Source of the DNA: Emiliania huxleyi CCMP1516
Lineage: Eukaryota; Haptophyta; Isochrysidales; Noelaerhabdaceae
DNA: 64,000 nucleotides
Direction: 5' to 3'
Assembly (NCBI RefSeq): GCF_000372725.1
Contig: NW_005200784.1
Span: forward strand, 756,994 to 820,993
The position numbers and the translations under genes were made by a program. Of this stretch, positions 1 to 9,820 are shown piece by piece. Positions within the stretch are counted from its first letter, which is position 1. Every line of letters begins with the position of its first letter. The notes beneath the pieces were generated by a model. The model saw only the letters and a program-made list of their open reading frames with translations, ran no database searches and was not told where the DNA came from.

Positions 1-21
1 GAGGAGGGAGGAGGGAGGATC

Positions 22-1040
22 CTACACCTCCCGCACGAACGCGCACAGCAGCGACGTGCACGAGGTCGAGTGCTCTCCGAGCAGGCGCCTCGAGTGGCCG
101 CCAGAGTGGTGGCACGGCTGGTAGGTCAGGTACAGCAGCAGCCGGTGCCGGTGCCGCCGCCCGCCGCCGCCGCCATCGCCGCCGCTGTCGCCGCCATCGC
201 CGCCGATCGTCCCCGGCGTCGCCGCCGAGGCCAGCGCGGCAATGGCGCTCCGCAGGTCCTCGTCTTGGAGGAGAAACTGCTCGGCGTGTACCTGGGGGTG
301 TTGGGGGCGTGTCCCGGCCGCGTCCCTGGCCGCGTCCCTGGCCAGGGAGGGGGGAGACGGCGGAGATGAGAGGAGAGGCGGGGAGGAGGAGAGAGGAGGC
401 AGGAGGAGAGCACGTTGGACTCGGAGGAGCCCCTCCAGCAGTTGGAGTAGCGAGCGATGTACAGGTCGCTCCAGCGCGCGTCGGCAGCTGCGGGAGCAGA
501 AGCATCCGCGGAGGAGGCGGCGGCGGCGGTGCAAGCGGCCGTTTGGCGGGCGGCGCCCGACAAGGACAGGGTGGCAGTGCTGGCCGCCAGGCCGTGCACA
601 GCACTGGTGTCGGTGGCAGAAGGTGCAGCGACGGCTTGGTCCTGGCCAGACCGTCTCGGCTGCGTCTGCAGCCGGGCCACGCAGATGACAGTCTTGCGAG
701 GGCAAGGCGGCCCACCCGCGGCGACGCTCAGACAGCGCTCCGGAATGTCTCCCTCGGGCGTCGGCTCGATGTGGTAGAAGGACGAGCAGAACTGCGCTGT
801 CGTGCCGAGCAGGCTCCGGCCGCTCTCTGGAACCACGGTGTGCCCATCCGCGGAAGGGTATATCGACATTTGAGCACCCGCCCTGCCACACGCGCAGGCG
901 GAGAGCCACCCGGGCGGATTGCCAGCTGCCACGCGAAGCGCAGGACGACTCTTTGACGCCGCCGCCGCGCGACGATTCCGCCGGTGAGGTGGGACGTAGG
1001 CGGACGTCGCCTCGGCGCCGTCGAGCACAACAGACACCAT
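22..1040 (-). CDS. AID/APOBEC-like cytidine deaminase, C-terminus outside window
   Basis: Two exons are visible, 1040-414 and 291-28, joined in phase 0 by a 122-nt GT-AG intron; the first in-frame ATG is at 1040. Joined, the protein reads RYSNCWRGSSESN then HAEQFLLQDED, which supplies the zinc His and the catalytic Glu. About 55 residues on, past a Gly/Asp-rich insert, a hydrophobic strand (LLLYLTYQ) leads into PCHHSGG and then SCTSLL, the two Cys zinc ligands. HAE plus a Pro-Cys and a distant second Cys is the layout of AID/APOBEC-like polynucleotide deaminases, a family known from algae as well as animals, rather than free-nucleoside deaminases. The frame stops at 22-24, but GAG|GTGTAG at 28/27 is a plausible splice donor, so the C-terminal helices probably lie beyond the window. 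Residues 1-150 are low in complexity and not recognised. Substrate unknown; family call is from motif order alone. Confidence 0.55.
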
Positions 1041-1073
1041 ATACGTGTTATAGTGGTTCAAAAGTCGCGACAC

Positions 1074-2278
1074 GAGCTGGCGCTGGCTGCCTCAAAACTT
1101 GGCCGACCCCGCGCCGAATGATTTTCTTTTCGCAAAGAGATCGGACTCTAGACATTGCGGCCTGCGAGTAGAGAGCACGCCTGCTATTCACAGCACAAGC
1201 TTTGCCTGGCAGCTTCAGCATGTGCAGCGAAAAGCATATGCCCCCCTGTGAAAAAGTGAGGCGTGGTCTCTACTCGCCAGCTCCTCGACCCTGGCGAGTA
1301 TAGAGGCCCCCCCCCGCCCACCCACCCAGGGTAGCCTCTCCGAGGACCCATTTGGGTATGCTCTTTCGAGGACTCGCCGGGGCTCTGCTCCAAGAGACCT
1401 CGAGAGAGCGTGCGTGCGTGTGCGAATCGCGATTTTCTTTTTTGCACCAAGAGATCGGACTCATCGACCTGCAGTCCACCTTCGGGTATGTCCGTAAAGA
1501 GAGAGAGATTTTTAGCAATACCTGTGTTTGTGTTTGCCGTAAAGAGCAAACGACGCACTTGTCGCCAGTCTCAGATTTCGATCTCGTGGAGACGACGCAC
1601 TTGTCGCCAGTCAGATTTCGATCTCGTCGCCAGACGCCAGACTCCGATTTCTCTTTGTCAGGCCATGTGTGCCGCTCGCTCGTCCGCCCAAGTGACTTGG
1701 ACGCGTGGTCGAGGCTGGCGCTCACCAGCGATCGTCCCCCCACGCGCCCAGCCACCCTTTTTTCTTTGAGGCTGTCGCTCCGAGAAAGCTCGTCTCGCAG
1801 CTGCGAGAAGGTATAATTTCGCCCGCCGAAAAGTCTCCCACTCGCGCCCTCCCCAAACCCAAATGCTCTCTCTTTGTACACAGATCACAAACAAAAGAAC
1901 AGGCTCGAAATCCCGCGGGTGTGATGAGCTCTGTGTCTTGATCTGCTGACAACAACCTTGCACAATACACGCGAGAGAGAGAGAGAAAGAGAGAGAGAGT
2001 AAAATTACACATACGCCTATATCTAGTAATCTAGATAGAGGGCTGGAGCAGGATTGCGAGAGACACAGAGAGACACCTGCACAAAGATCGCAAGGGCGGG
2101 GGCCTGTTCCTTTTTACCCATCTCAGTAGAGAAGTGTCCGTTTATTTATGACCAGGCGGGGAGCGCCGCGGGAGGCAGTCGGGGCGGGGGCGACGACTCC
2201 GAGCATTTATTTAGGAGAGAGACACAAGGCTAAAGGACGCACGTCCTCCCCGTTCGCGTCGCGGCGGCCGACCGACAC
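1074..2278. other. Intergenic region with local duplications
   Basis: No convincing coding sequence. Two near copies of a block (about 1550-1578 and 1592-1632, both containing GCACTTGTCGCCAGTC and CAGATTTCGATCTCGT) form a short tandem duplication. The part at 1260-1400 resembles repeat sequence near 36080-36190 and 38340-38400. A-T richer stretches at 2135-2215 (tttatttatg, atttatttagg) precede the MAPEG gene and could hold its promoter; no defined element can be assigned. Confidence 0.5.
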
Positions 2279-2773
2279 ATGCACGAGCGCAAGGTGTGCT
2301 TCCTAGTCACCGCAGGCCTTTGCCTGCTGCACTCGACGTCCGTGTCTCTGGGCATCATCCCGAGCAGCCACCCGCCAGAGGACGGCATCCTCGGACACGG
2401 CTTTGGCGAGAAGCCCAAGAATGTGGACCCTTGGGACGCGGCTCACCGCTGGAAGGCGGTCGCCGAGAACCAGAAGGAGAACTTCCCGATTGTGCTGGCA
2501 ATCTACTGGGCCACAGTCCTCGTCGGCGAGGCGGCGCCCGTGGAGGCGGTGAAGGGAAGCAAAGCGCCCTACTTCATGGTTGCGTACCTCCTCCTCCGCG
2601 TCGTCTACGCCGCATGCTATATCGTCGCCCTGGCGCCGTGGCGCTCGCTGGCGTTCGCAGCCTCCAATTTCGGTGGGATGTACACCGTCTTTGTCATCGG
2701 TGTCTACCGCGCCTGCAAAGTCAGCACGCCAGCCCCGGCCGATGACTATGCCATCATGCCACCGACGGTGTGA
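2279..2773 (+). CDS. MAPEG-family membrane protein (microsomal GST-like)
   Basis: A 164-residue single-exon protein, the usual length of the MAPEG family (microsomal glutathione S-transferases and eicosanoid enzymes; also bacterial/algal members of unknown substrate). It has four hydrophobic segments: residues about 7-26, 69-85, 98-117 and 124-143. The family signature is clear: a basic residue and an Asn/Glu pair in HRWKAVAENQKENFPI, then YLLLRVVYAACYI and APWRSLAFA, which correspond to the ARVLYxxAY..xxxxLRSLxF block. It should sit in the ER or an inner membrane as a trimer. Start chosen at the first ATG, giving an N-terminal hydrophobic segment directly. The stop is followed by a GA-rich tract. 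Conjugating activity and substrate cannot be told from sequence. Confidence 0.85.
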   Translation: MHERKVCFLVTAGLCLLHSTSVSLGIIPSSHPPEDGILGHGFGEKPKNVDPWDAAHRWKAVAENQKENFPIVLAIYWATVLVGEAAPVEAVKGSKAPYFMVAYLLLRVVYAACYIVALAPWRSLAFAASNFGGMYTVFVIGVYRACKVSTPAPADDYAIMPPTV

Positions 2774-3320
2774 GAGAGAAGAGAGAGGAGGAGAGAGAGA
2801 GAGATGCGTTGGTATCTCTGGCTTTTGCGGGAAGGGGAACGATGGGAGAGTCAGAGCGCGATATCAAACCTGAGAGTCGGCGTGTTGAGTACTGAACGAC
2901 TTCAGCAGCGCGCTGACCGGGCCACGCGCAGCTCACGCTCACACGCGAGCGGACGCGACGCTCGACGAGACGCGACAGGCGTCGACGGAGCTCGGAGCGA
3001 TTTTCAAAATGTTTACGAAAATTTACTCATTACTACTACGTGTGCTGTCGGCTTTACTCTAGAAGAGCCCACAAGCCATATGTTCATCGCGTGAGCAAAA
3101 AGAGACTTTCGCGGAGGAGCGAGGGCGTGAGATACGCGCACGGCACGCACCATCTCGTTCTCAGAGTGGCGGGTTGGGCCCCGCGCGCGGTTCTCTCTGC
3201 GTGTAACGGTGGCGTCGGTGAAGCGCACCATCCCCGTCCGGAAAACGCGCACCTCCTCCGCGTGGACTCATCCCGCCTTCCCCACCAATCGAGTCTGGCC
3301 GCCACTCGAGTCTGTAGCTA
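2774..3320. other. Intergenic region
   Basis: Between the MAPEG stop and the 3' end of the convergent tubulin cofactor gene. It contains GA-rich sequence just after the stop and an A-T rich patch at 2998-3060. Short open frames exist but none has recognisable content. Confidence 0.5.
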
Positions 3321-5012
3321 CTAGGGTCTGGTCCAATCGAACTCTGCGATACGCCGCGCCTCGGGCAGCACTGCCCAGTGGGGCGACTGCTGCGCCTTGA
3401 TCCAGTGAAAGTCGTCGACCCTGCGGGCGGGAGGAGGCGGGGGCGGGTGCCTCGAGAAGGGCAGCAGGGCGGCACCGGCGCGGCTGACAAGGTGCGGGCG
3501 AGTCGGGGGGGGGGGGTCTCGGCGGTGTCTCGAGGGGTCTGGGGGTGTCTCGGGTGTGGTTCTCGGGTGTGTGTGTCGGAGGTGTCTCGCAGGTGTCTCG
3601 GATCGCACCTGTCCCAAAGGTTTGCGTCGGCGCGCAACCCGGCAGCCTCGAGCGCGCCGGGGAGGGAGGGCGGCAGCGGCGGGTAGGGCGCAAAGGAGAG
3701 CGCGTCGCACCCCTCGATGATCGGGTTCGAGGCCGCGTGCAGGTAGAAGGAGCACCTGCGCGCCGAGAGCGGGAGAGCCACATCTCCGGTGCAAAGGCGG
3801 CGGCGGCGGCGGCGGCGGGCGGCGGGCGGCGGGCGGCGGCGGCGGACGGTGGCCGCGCGGACGGTGGTGTGGCTGCGGCTGCGGCTGCGGCAGCGGCCGG
3901 CGGGCTGCGGGCTACCGGGCCGAGGGAGAGTCAGAGGGGGGGGGGAGGGGGGGGGAGGGGGAGTCGCGGCCGGCGCCCGTTCGAGGTGTGCACGCGCAGC
4001 TGGCGGCAGCCGAGCACGAGGGTGCAGTCGGCGCAGTCCGAGACGTAGACAGCTCCGGCGACGGGCGCGGCGAGGACGGTGCACCCGGTGAGGTTGCGCA
4101 GCCTGGCGCGAGAGCGGGCGGAGGGTCAGAGGGGTGGCTCCTGGCCGACGCCGCGCGGGGGGGGGGGGCCCTTCCAGGGGAGCGCGGCGCCAGAACGCGC
4201 GACTCCAGGAGAGGAGCGTGACGCGGCAGCGCTGCAACTCCTCGAGGGAATACTCGCCGGGACCGTCGCCGCCCGCCGGCCGCACCTGGGAGAGGGGCGG
4301 GGGTTCGCGCGGCGCACAAAGGCGCTGTGGCCCTGCCGTGTGGGGTGGTGTGGCGCCAGTCTGGGTGGCTTCGGAGGATAGGATGGAGCAGAGAGGCGAA
4401 GTGGCGAGAGAGGGCGACGCTGTTGGCGGCACCACGCACCAACTCGCAGTCGCTCTGCTTGCGGAAGCCGGCCATCCCCTCGAGGCCTGCGCTGAAGGCA
4501 TCGGTGTGGCGGCGCGTCGTCGCGTCGGTCGTCGCCGCCGCAGGCGCCGCGGCGGCCGCGGCGGCGGCGACATCCGCGCCCGGCGCCCCGCTGACCTTGG
4601 CACGGTTGCGGAAGGCGAAGCGCTTCTTCGGGGCGAGTCGCTCTTTGGCAGCGCTCAGGCGGGCGTCCGCCTCCTGCGCCTTGCGCTGCGACGCCTCGAG
4701 AAGGGCGGGCGGGAGCCCAGACGCGGCGGCGGCGATGAGCGCGTGCAGAGCCGCCACCGACGCCGCGCACGCCTCCATGCCGTCGCTATCCGCCGCCTCC
4801 AGCTGATCGAGCGCGGCTGTGTTCGCTCTGCTGAAGGCCTGCTCAAACTCGGCGACCGAGGCGTCGGCGTCCGCCGCGGCAGCTGCGCGGGCCGCTTTCT
4901 TCTCCTCCGCCTCCCTCGCGCGGGCCGCCATGCGCTCGTCCATGACGCGCCGCGCCGCAAGCGCCCGGTCGGCGGCGGCGGAGGCGTCGCCGGACAAGGA
5001 CAGGGAGGCCAT
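3321..5012 (-). CDS. TBCC: Tubulin-folding cofactor C (TBCC)
   Basis: Five exons: 5012-4440, 4285-4191, 4102-3977, 3755-3609, 3420-3321; phases agree and give 346 residues. Introns 1 and 4 are GT-AG, introns 2 and 3 fit only as GC-AG. The N-terminal third is an Ala/Arg/Glu-rich coiled coil (residues 5-110) as in the spectrin-like part of TBCC, followed by KKRFAFRNRAKVSG and GMAGFRKQSDCELVR. The TBCC beta-helix domain follows: GEYSLEELQRCRVTLL, LRNLTGCTVLAAPVAG, DCTLVLGCRQLRVHTS, SNPIIEGCDALSFAPY, VDDFHWIKAQQSPHW and the C-terminal FDW. The Arg of QLR is the conserved GTPase-activating arginine. The protein stimulates GTP hydrolysis by beta-tubulin in the cofactor C/D/E complex. An in-frame ATG at 5054 would add 14 residues; the 5012 ATG is preferred but not proven. 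Confidence 0.9.
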
Positions 5013-5084
5013 GTCGTGCGCGTCAGGGTTAGGTGGCGGCGTCGCGTCGAGCATCAGCAGCAATAAGCGCAACGGCGCGATCAC

Positions 5085-5328
5085 AAAGCGACAGCAAAAG
5101 AAAACACTCGAACTCTGCCACGACAGCGATTGTGGGGACTACATGATCCGTACGTGAAGGGTGGAGGGGCCCGTCCGCAGAGCTAGGCGGCGTGGGCGCC
5201 CCCACTGGGGCCGAGGGTAAGAGGACGTCTGCCGCTTGCTTGTCTTGACGTCGTTGACCCAGCCAGTTGGCACGCTCACTCAGGGGATTTGACAGTCGGC
5301 ACGCGTATTGCGCGCCTGCTTGTTGATG
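5085..5328. other. Short spacer upstream of TBCC
   Basis: No gene seen. Probably contains the TBCC promoter and the edge of the eroded ORF region to the right; a GC-rich stretch and an imperfect CCCACTGGGG palindrome are the only visible structure. Confidence 0.4.
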
Positions 5329-6432
5329 TTATCGGCGTCGCCCGCCACCGCCGCCTTGGAGATCTGCTGCGTGTGGTGGACGACAAAGGAGGAGGCGCTC
5401 GCCGACGCCGCCGCCCCATACACACACCGTCCGGTCCGTGTTGGTGCCCACCGCTTCCTTGGCGAACACGTGGAGGAACTGCTTGGTGGGCGGCGCAACG
5501 CTACCCAAAGTTTCCACGAGCACCAGCCGCGTTATGGCTTTCTTGACCAGTTCTTGACCCACTTCGCGTCGTAGTACTGCGCCCCCGTCCACTTCCAGGA
5601 GCCTGCATCCGTCTTGATCCATCCCTTTCCACGCGCGTGGTCCTTGACCCATCCCTTTCCAGTCGAGTGGTCGAGCGGTCCGTCCACCTGACGGCCACGC
5701 TCCTTGCACCCCACGACCCCCGTCGCAACGCCTTGTCTTACTAGCGTGTTTCCAAACCCGTAGAGGTGGCCCACCGTGCACCGACGCCACATTGCCACCA
5801 TTGTCCCACGAGCCCCTCCCCGCCGTCGTCGACTTGATGAGCGGGTTCCAGCACTTGACCTCGTAGTGCACGTCCCGCATCGTGGCGAAGTCGCCGCCGA
5901 GCTCGCAGATGTCAGTCACGGACGTGTCGTTGAGGTGCCGCGTCACCTCGGGTTTTTCCTTGTCCCCGAGGATGATGCTGCCAACCGAGCGTGCCCGGAT
6001 GGCATTCTGGGCGGCCCTTAGCACCCCGTTGTGCTTGGAGGTGCGGTCGCCCTTGTTGGAGTTGGCGAGGGAGTCGCCCTTGCGCTCTGACTCCCACCGT
6101 GACGTGCTTGCCCGCGGCGGCCTGCTCGACGCGCAATCACCGACAAGTAGAGCCCGTGCCTGCGCTGTATCGCCGTCCAGTCGCACAGTCAGGAACATCG
6201 CCGACACACCCATCTTCGTGTGGTGGAGTCCATCAGGGCGCATGTCGTTGTCGAGCCATCCAGCGGCGCCGAACTGGGAGATTGAGATCGAGATCAACGA
6301 GATGAAGCGAGTCGCCTCCCTGAACTTGATCGCCTCTCCCGCTCTCCGACTGGCGGCGTGTTTTTGTCGATCTCCTCGCACACGCCGCCAGGCACGCGAT
6401 CCACGAACAAGCACAAAACACAAAACGAACAA
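5329..6432 (-). pseudogene. Eroded ORF, probably from a repetitive element
   Basis: One minus-strand frame is open across the region, but protein-like text jumps between frames. Residues from the first frame run through SNKGDRTSKHNGVLRAAQNA, VTDICELGGDF and HYEVKCWNPL up to GSWDNGGNVAS (near 5800). The best continuation, VGHLYGFGNTLVRQG through AQYYDAKWVKN, is in a second frame (5801-5532). The tail ITRLVLVETLGSVAPPTKQF is back in the first. Two compensating indels would explain this. A basic GKGW(V/I)K.. motif is duplicated (HSTGKGWVKD, ARGKGWIKT). HYEVK contains an ExK pair that could belong to a PD-(D/E)xK nuclease fold, but no other motif supports that. It looks like a decayed copy of a family ORF rather than a working gene. 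Function not recognised. Confidence 0.4.
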
Positions 6433-6456
6433 GAAGAAAAAGCGCTATACCGAGCG

Positions 6457-6495
<39 letters not shown>
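6457..6495. repeat. GA microsatellite
   Basis: About 34 nt of uninterrupted alternating A and G, between the eroded ORF and a dispersed repeat copy. Confidence 0.95.
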
Positions 6496-6497
<2 letters not shown>

Positions 6498-6596
6498 TTC
6501 TCATTTGTGCGTCTCGGTGATCTCAGCAGGATCTCAGGCCCAGTGAGGTAGTGCATCAGACTATCCCGGATCCTGCTGACCAAGCTCCTCTTGTAG

Positions 6597-6782
6597 CTCG
6601 ATCGGTCACACCGCCATCGCCGTCGGGGAGAGGGGGGACGACACTGCTTCGGCAGCGTGCACCTCGATCCTGTACCGTGTTTGTTATGACCCCTTCCAAT
6701 GAACACACCAGTGAGGGAGGGCGAGACGATCGAGGGGTCCCGTACCATGCGGAATCGACCCTATCCAGTGCTCAAGTGCTCA
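6597..6782 (+). repeat. Dispersed repeat family A, copy 1
   Basis: The block starting TAGCTCGATCGGTCACACCG and ending with GTGCTCAAGTGCTCAAG recurs almost unchanged at 38166-38356 and, inverted and interrupted by an inserted transposon, at 18297-19299. It includes an internal GGGACGACACTGCTTCGGCA segment and a GACGATCGAGGGGTCCCGTA segment. The first 12 bases resemble a Pol III A-box (TAGCTCGATCGG), so a SINE is possible, but no B-box was found at the right distance. Confidence 0.8.
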
Positions 6783-6807
6783 AGAGAGAGGGAGGGAGGG
6801 AGGGAGG

Positions 6808-6856
<49 letters not shown>

Positions 6857-6857
6857 C
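6783..6857. repeat. GGGA/GA microsatellite
   Basis: GGGA tetranucleotide units (6791-6812) pass into a long GA dinucleotide tract. It directly abuts the end of repeat family A copy 1. Confidence 0.95.
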
Positions 6858-6894
6858 GAGGAACAAATGTGGCAGAAATACGAGAGGGGTAGCC

Positions 6895-6945
6895 TGTGTT
6901 AGTGCCAGTGCGCGCCAGTCCCGTGCCCAGTGTCGTGCAAGGGAG
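6895..6945 (+). repeat. Dispersed short repeat family B
   Basis: TGTTAGTGCCAGTGCGCGCC followed by AGTCCCGTGCCCAGTGTCGT. The core GCGCGCCAGTCCCGTGCC recurs at about 43190-43215, 43285-43320 and 48500-48520 on the plus strand, and inverted at about 47900-47920 and 57350-57390. Several copies are flanked by AAAATTCTTT or AGAATTTT. No coding content. Origin unknown. Confidence 0.75.
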
Positions 6946-7012
6946 TTTGTTTGTAAAATTCTTTCCCCGGTGTACCTGTGTGACGCGACAAAATTCTTTT
7001 TCCCGGAAGAAG

Positions 7013-8656
7013 ATAGACTGGTTCCACAATAGATTTAGCCCTGCGGCCACGTCATGGGGCCATTCGAAGTGCCGCGGCCGGCTAGCTCGTGACGGCCCGA
7101 GTCCGAGGGTTGCAGCCGTGAGGCTCGGGCCCTGGGTGCAGTCTGAGGCCCCACGCCTGTCGCTCGGGCGCGGAGGCGAGCCACGAGCGCATTCGGTACC
7201 CAGGTCACGCATTTCCACGCCCTCATTCGAGCGACATCGCGGACACAACACTGCCTCACGCCCTTACTCTATTGCGGCTAGGCTACTCAAGCGAGACCTG
7301 GTGGCAATCCCGTCTGGCCAGCTCAACACGCCGCTTCGCGCAGGTATCGCGCCAGGCCCTGCCACCGCTCGCCGCCTCGCCGGCACGCTCGCGCTCTCCA
7401 CACACCACAGATCCAATGCGCGCGAATACTCCGACCGGCGCGCACACCCACTCCGCCGCCGCCGCTCATGCGACCACAACGCCGCGCCGCGACGTGCGCA
7501 CCGCACGCAACCGCACGCAGCGACGCTTACCCGTCGGCCGTGGCACGCCGGCTCACGCATATCACATTGGTCATATTGGCCGCAGGCGTTTGGCTCTCCC
7601 ATGCGCCATGGCGCTCGGCGACGGGCACATGCTCGGCGGCGAGCAGGCGGCGAGCTGCATGGAATACGGCGTGGTGTCGGCGTCGACCATGGCGTGCCAC
7701 GCCGCAAGACACACGCTGTGCGTCGCCTCAAAACCTCGGAGGCTGTCTGACAGCTAGCCCCGCCAGAATCACGCAGAATATTTTTACTAATACACGCAGG
7801 GTGAAACACGCACGCAGACACGCAGAGGCACGCCGTGCGGAGTCGAGTCTCGGCTCTTTGTCCGTTCGTACTTAAGTACAAGTACCTTCTCCAAATTATA
7901 TGTCGTCACCGTAGCCCCCGTGGCCGTGCCAGCACACTGACGTTGTGTCCCGCGGGTGCTGACACCTCTCTGCGAGGAAGCGATACTCTCCCAGCGTGCC
8001 AACGTGGCACGCTGAATGCTGGACACATCGAGCCTGCAACGGCACTGCCGCGTACACCGATCGGCACCGCCCTCGAAATAGGAGAGCCTAACCAGGAACG
8101 CCAAACGCCTGCGGCACAATGGCCAATGCGTGAGCCAGCGAGACGGCCGACGGGTAAGCGGCGCTGCGTGCGGTGCGCACGTCGCGGCGCGGCGTTGCGG
8201 TCGCGAGAGCGGCGGGCGCGGGCGTTGGTCTGCGTGCGTGAGTTCGCGCGGCTGTGTGTCTCTCCGGAGAGCGGAGCGCGAGCGTGCCGGCGAGGCGGCG
8301 AGCGGTGGCAGGGCCTGGCGCGATACCTGCGCGAAGCGGCGTGTTGAGCTGGCCAGACGGGATTGCCACCAGGTCTCGCTTGAGTAGCCTAGCCGCAATA
8401 GAGTAAGGGCGTGAGGCAGTGTTGTGTCCGCGATGTCGCTCGAATGAGGGCGTGGAAATGCGTGACCTGGGTACCGAATGCGCTCGTGGCTCGCCTCCGC
8501 GCCCGAGCGACAGGCGTGGGGCCTCAGACTGCACCCAGGGCCCGAGCCTCACGGCTGCAATCCTCGGACTCGGGCCGTCACGAGCTAGCCGGCCGCGGCA
8601 CTTCGAATGGCCCCATGACGTGGCCGCAGGGCTAAACCAATGTGGAACCAGTCTAT
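7013..8656. mobile_element. 1.64-kb fold-back (long inverted repeat) element
   Basis: The sequence from 7013 (ATAGACTGGTTCCACA...) to about 7605 returns as its reverse complement from 8656 down to about 8075. Arms are about 580 bp with small differences (SNPs and a few indels) around a unique spacer of about 470 bp at 7606-8074. Neither arm has a convincing gene; equal translated frames occur on both arms simply because the arms are the same sequence. No clear target-site duplication was seen (left flank GGAAG, right flank ACCCT). The right end lies 134 bp before the lumazine synthase ATG, so it may overlap that gene's promoter. Confidence 0.85.
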
Positions 8657-8789
8657 ACCCTCGCGGCGCCGGCCGCACGCTACCCCACACGAGCCCTGCT
8701 GCGCACGAGCCCTGCCTACACACCTTGTGCACTTCACTTCCCGCGTCCCCGCGCCAACAGGTGAATCCCGAGCGGCTCCCCAGCACACC

Positions 8790-9446
8790 ATGCTCGCCGT
8801 CACGCTCGCCGCGCTGCCTTCGCTGCTGCTCTCACCCTCAGTGCCGGCGACGGGCAGCCGCGCACGGGCGGCCGCGGTCCGGATGGCCGGCGACGGCCCC
8901 TCCTTTGGCGATCTCGACGGCTCGACCGCCCGAATCGGCATCATCAAGGCGCGCTGGCACCCCGAGATGAGCGACTCGCTCATCGCGGGCGCCAAGGAGG
9001 CGCTCGCCGCGTGCGGCGTAAAGGAGGAGAACATCGTCGAGACCGAGGTGCCGGGCTCGTACGAGCTGCCCCTCGCCGCGCGGTACATGGCCCTCTCCGG
9101 CTCGGTGGACGCCATCCTGCCGGTTGGCATCCTGATCAAGGGCGACACATACCACTTTGAGGCAATCTCGGACTCGGTCTCGTCGGGGCTGATGTCGGTG
9201 GGCATGCAGACGGGCGTGCCGATCCTCTTCGGCGTCCTCACCTGCATGAGCGAGGAGCAGGCCCGCGTGCGATCCATCGGGCCGGGTAACCACGGGCCGG
9301 ATTGGGGGAGGGCCGCCGTCGAGATGGCGCTGCTGCGCCAGTCGGCGGTCGGCGGGCCAAAGTCCAAGTTCTTCATGGGCTTCGGCGACTCGGGCGAGGA
9401 CGACGCCAAGCCCATGACGCGGCCGGCCGAGCGCATCGGCTTCTGA
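8790..9446 (+). CDS. 6,7-dimethyl-8-ribityllumazine synthase, plastid-targeted
   Basis: A 218-residue single-exon protein. Residues 1-32 (hydrophobic MLAVTLAALPSLLLSPS, then Arg/Ala-rich to VRMAGDGPS) look like a signal-plus-transit leader for a complex plastid. The mature part is a full lumazine synthase domain: GIIKARWHPEMSDSLIAGA, PGSYELPLAARY, PVGILIKGDTYHFEAISDSV (with the catalytic-region His and the SxGLM helix), VPILFGVLTCMSEEQARVRS and NHGPDWGRAAVEMA. The enzyme condenses 5-amino-6-ribitylaminouracil with 3,4-dihydroxybutanone 4-phosphate in riboflavin synthesis. The ATG at 8790 is chosen because it starts the hydrophobic leader; the frame is open upstream into the fold-back element, with no ATG there. 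The C-terminal PMTRPAERIGF is an extension beyond the usual end. Confidence 0.93.
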   Translation: MLAVTLAALPSLLLSPSVPATGSRARAAAVRMAGDGPSFGDLDGSTARIGIIKARWHPEMSDSLIAGAKEALAACGVKEENIVETEVPGSYELPLAARYMALSGSVDAILPVGILIKGDTYHFEAISDSVSSGLMSVGMQTGVPILFGVLTCMSEEQARVRSIGPGNHGPDWGRAAVEMALLRQSAVGGPKSKFFMGFGDSGEDDAKPMTRPAERIGF

Positions 9447-9820
9447 GCGGCGCCGGTTCGGCCGGCGGCGCGCGGCGCACATCTCAAGCTCGTCGGCGCC
9501 AGCGCAGCCGCCTCGGTGTGCGAGCGCTCTCGCGTGCGCCAGGCTTCACACCGAGGCGGTACATATAATGCGATCGCGCGCGTGCGTCTTCTGGAACGGC
9601 GGGAGGTACAGCCAGCTCGTGTTGCGCGCTCTGGCGGTGCGCCGTGCCCCCTGTGACCAGACCGGCTCTCTTGTATATCGATCTCTCCTCTCCGCGCGGC
9701 TCTTTGAGCGCCCAAACCGGCGGCGCGTGTGTGGGTGAAAAAGAAGGGCATCAACGCCCAACAATAGATGTCCAAATTTCCAAAATAGATGTGATCATAT
9801 TGCAATAGAGATATCACGAG
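9447..9820. other. Convergent intergenic region
   Basis: Separates the lumazine synthase stop from the stop of the minus-strand PhyH-like gene. A-T rich near 9740-9815 (AATAGATGT twice), consistent with two 3' ends meeting. No gene seen. Confidence 0.5.

Noticed and set aside
3161-4603. 480-residue Arg/Pro-rich frame
   Set aside because: It mixes TBCC exons 2-4 with intron text in one frame; the spliced TBCC model accounts for all conserved parts.
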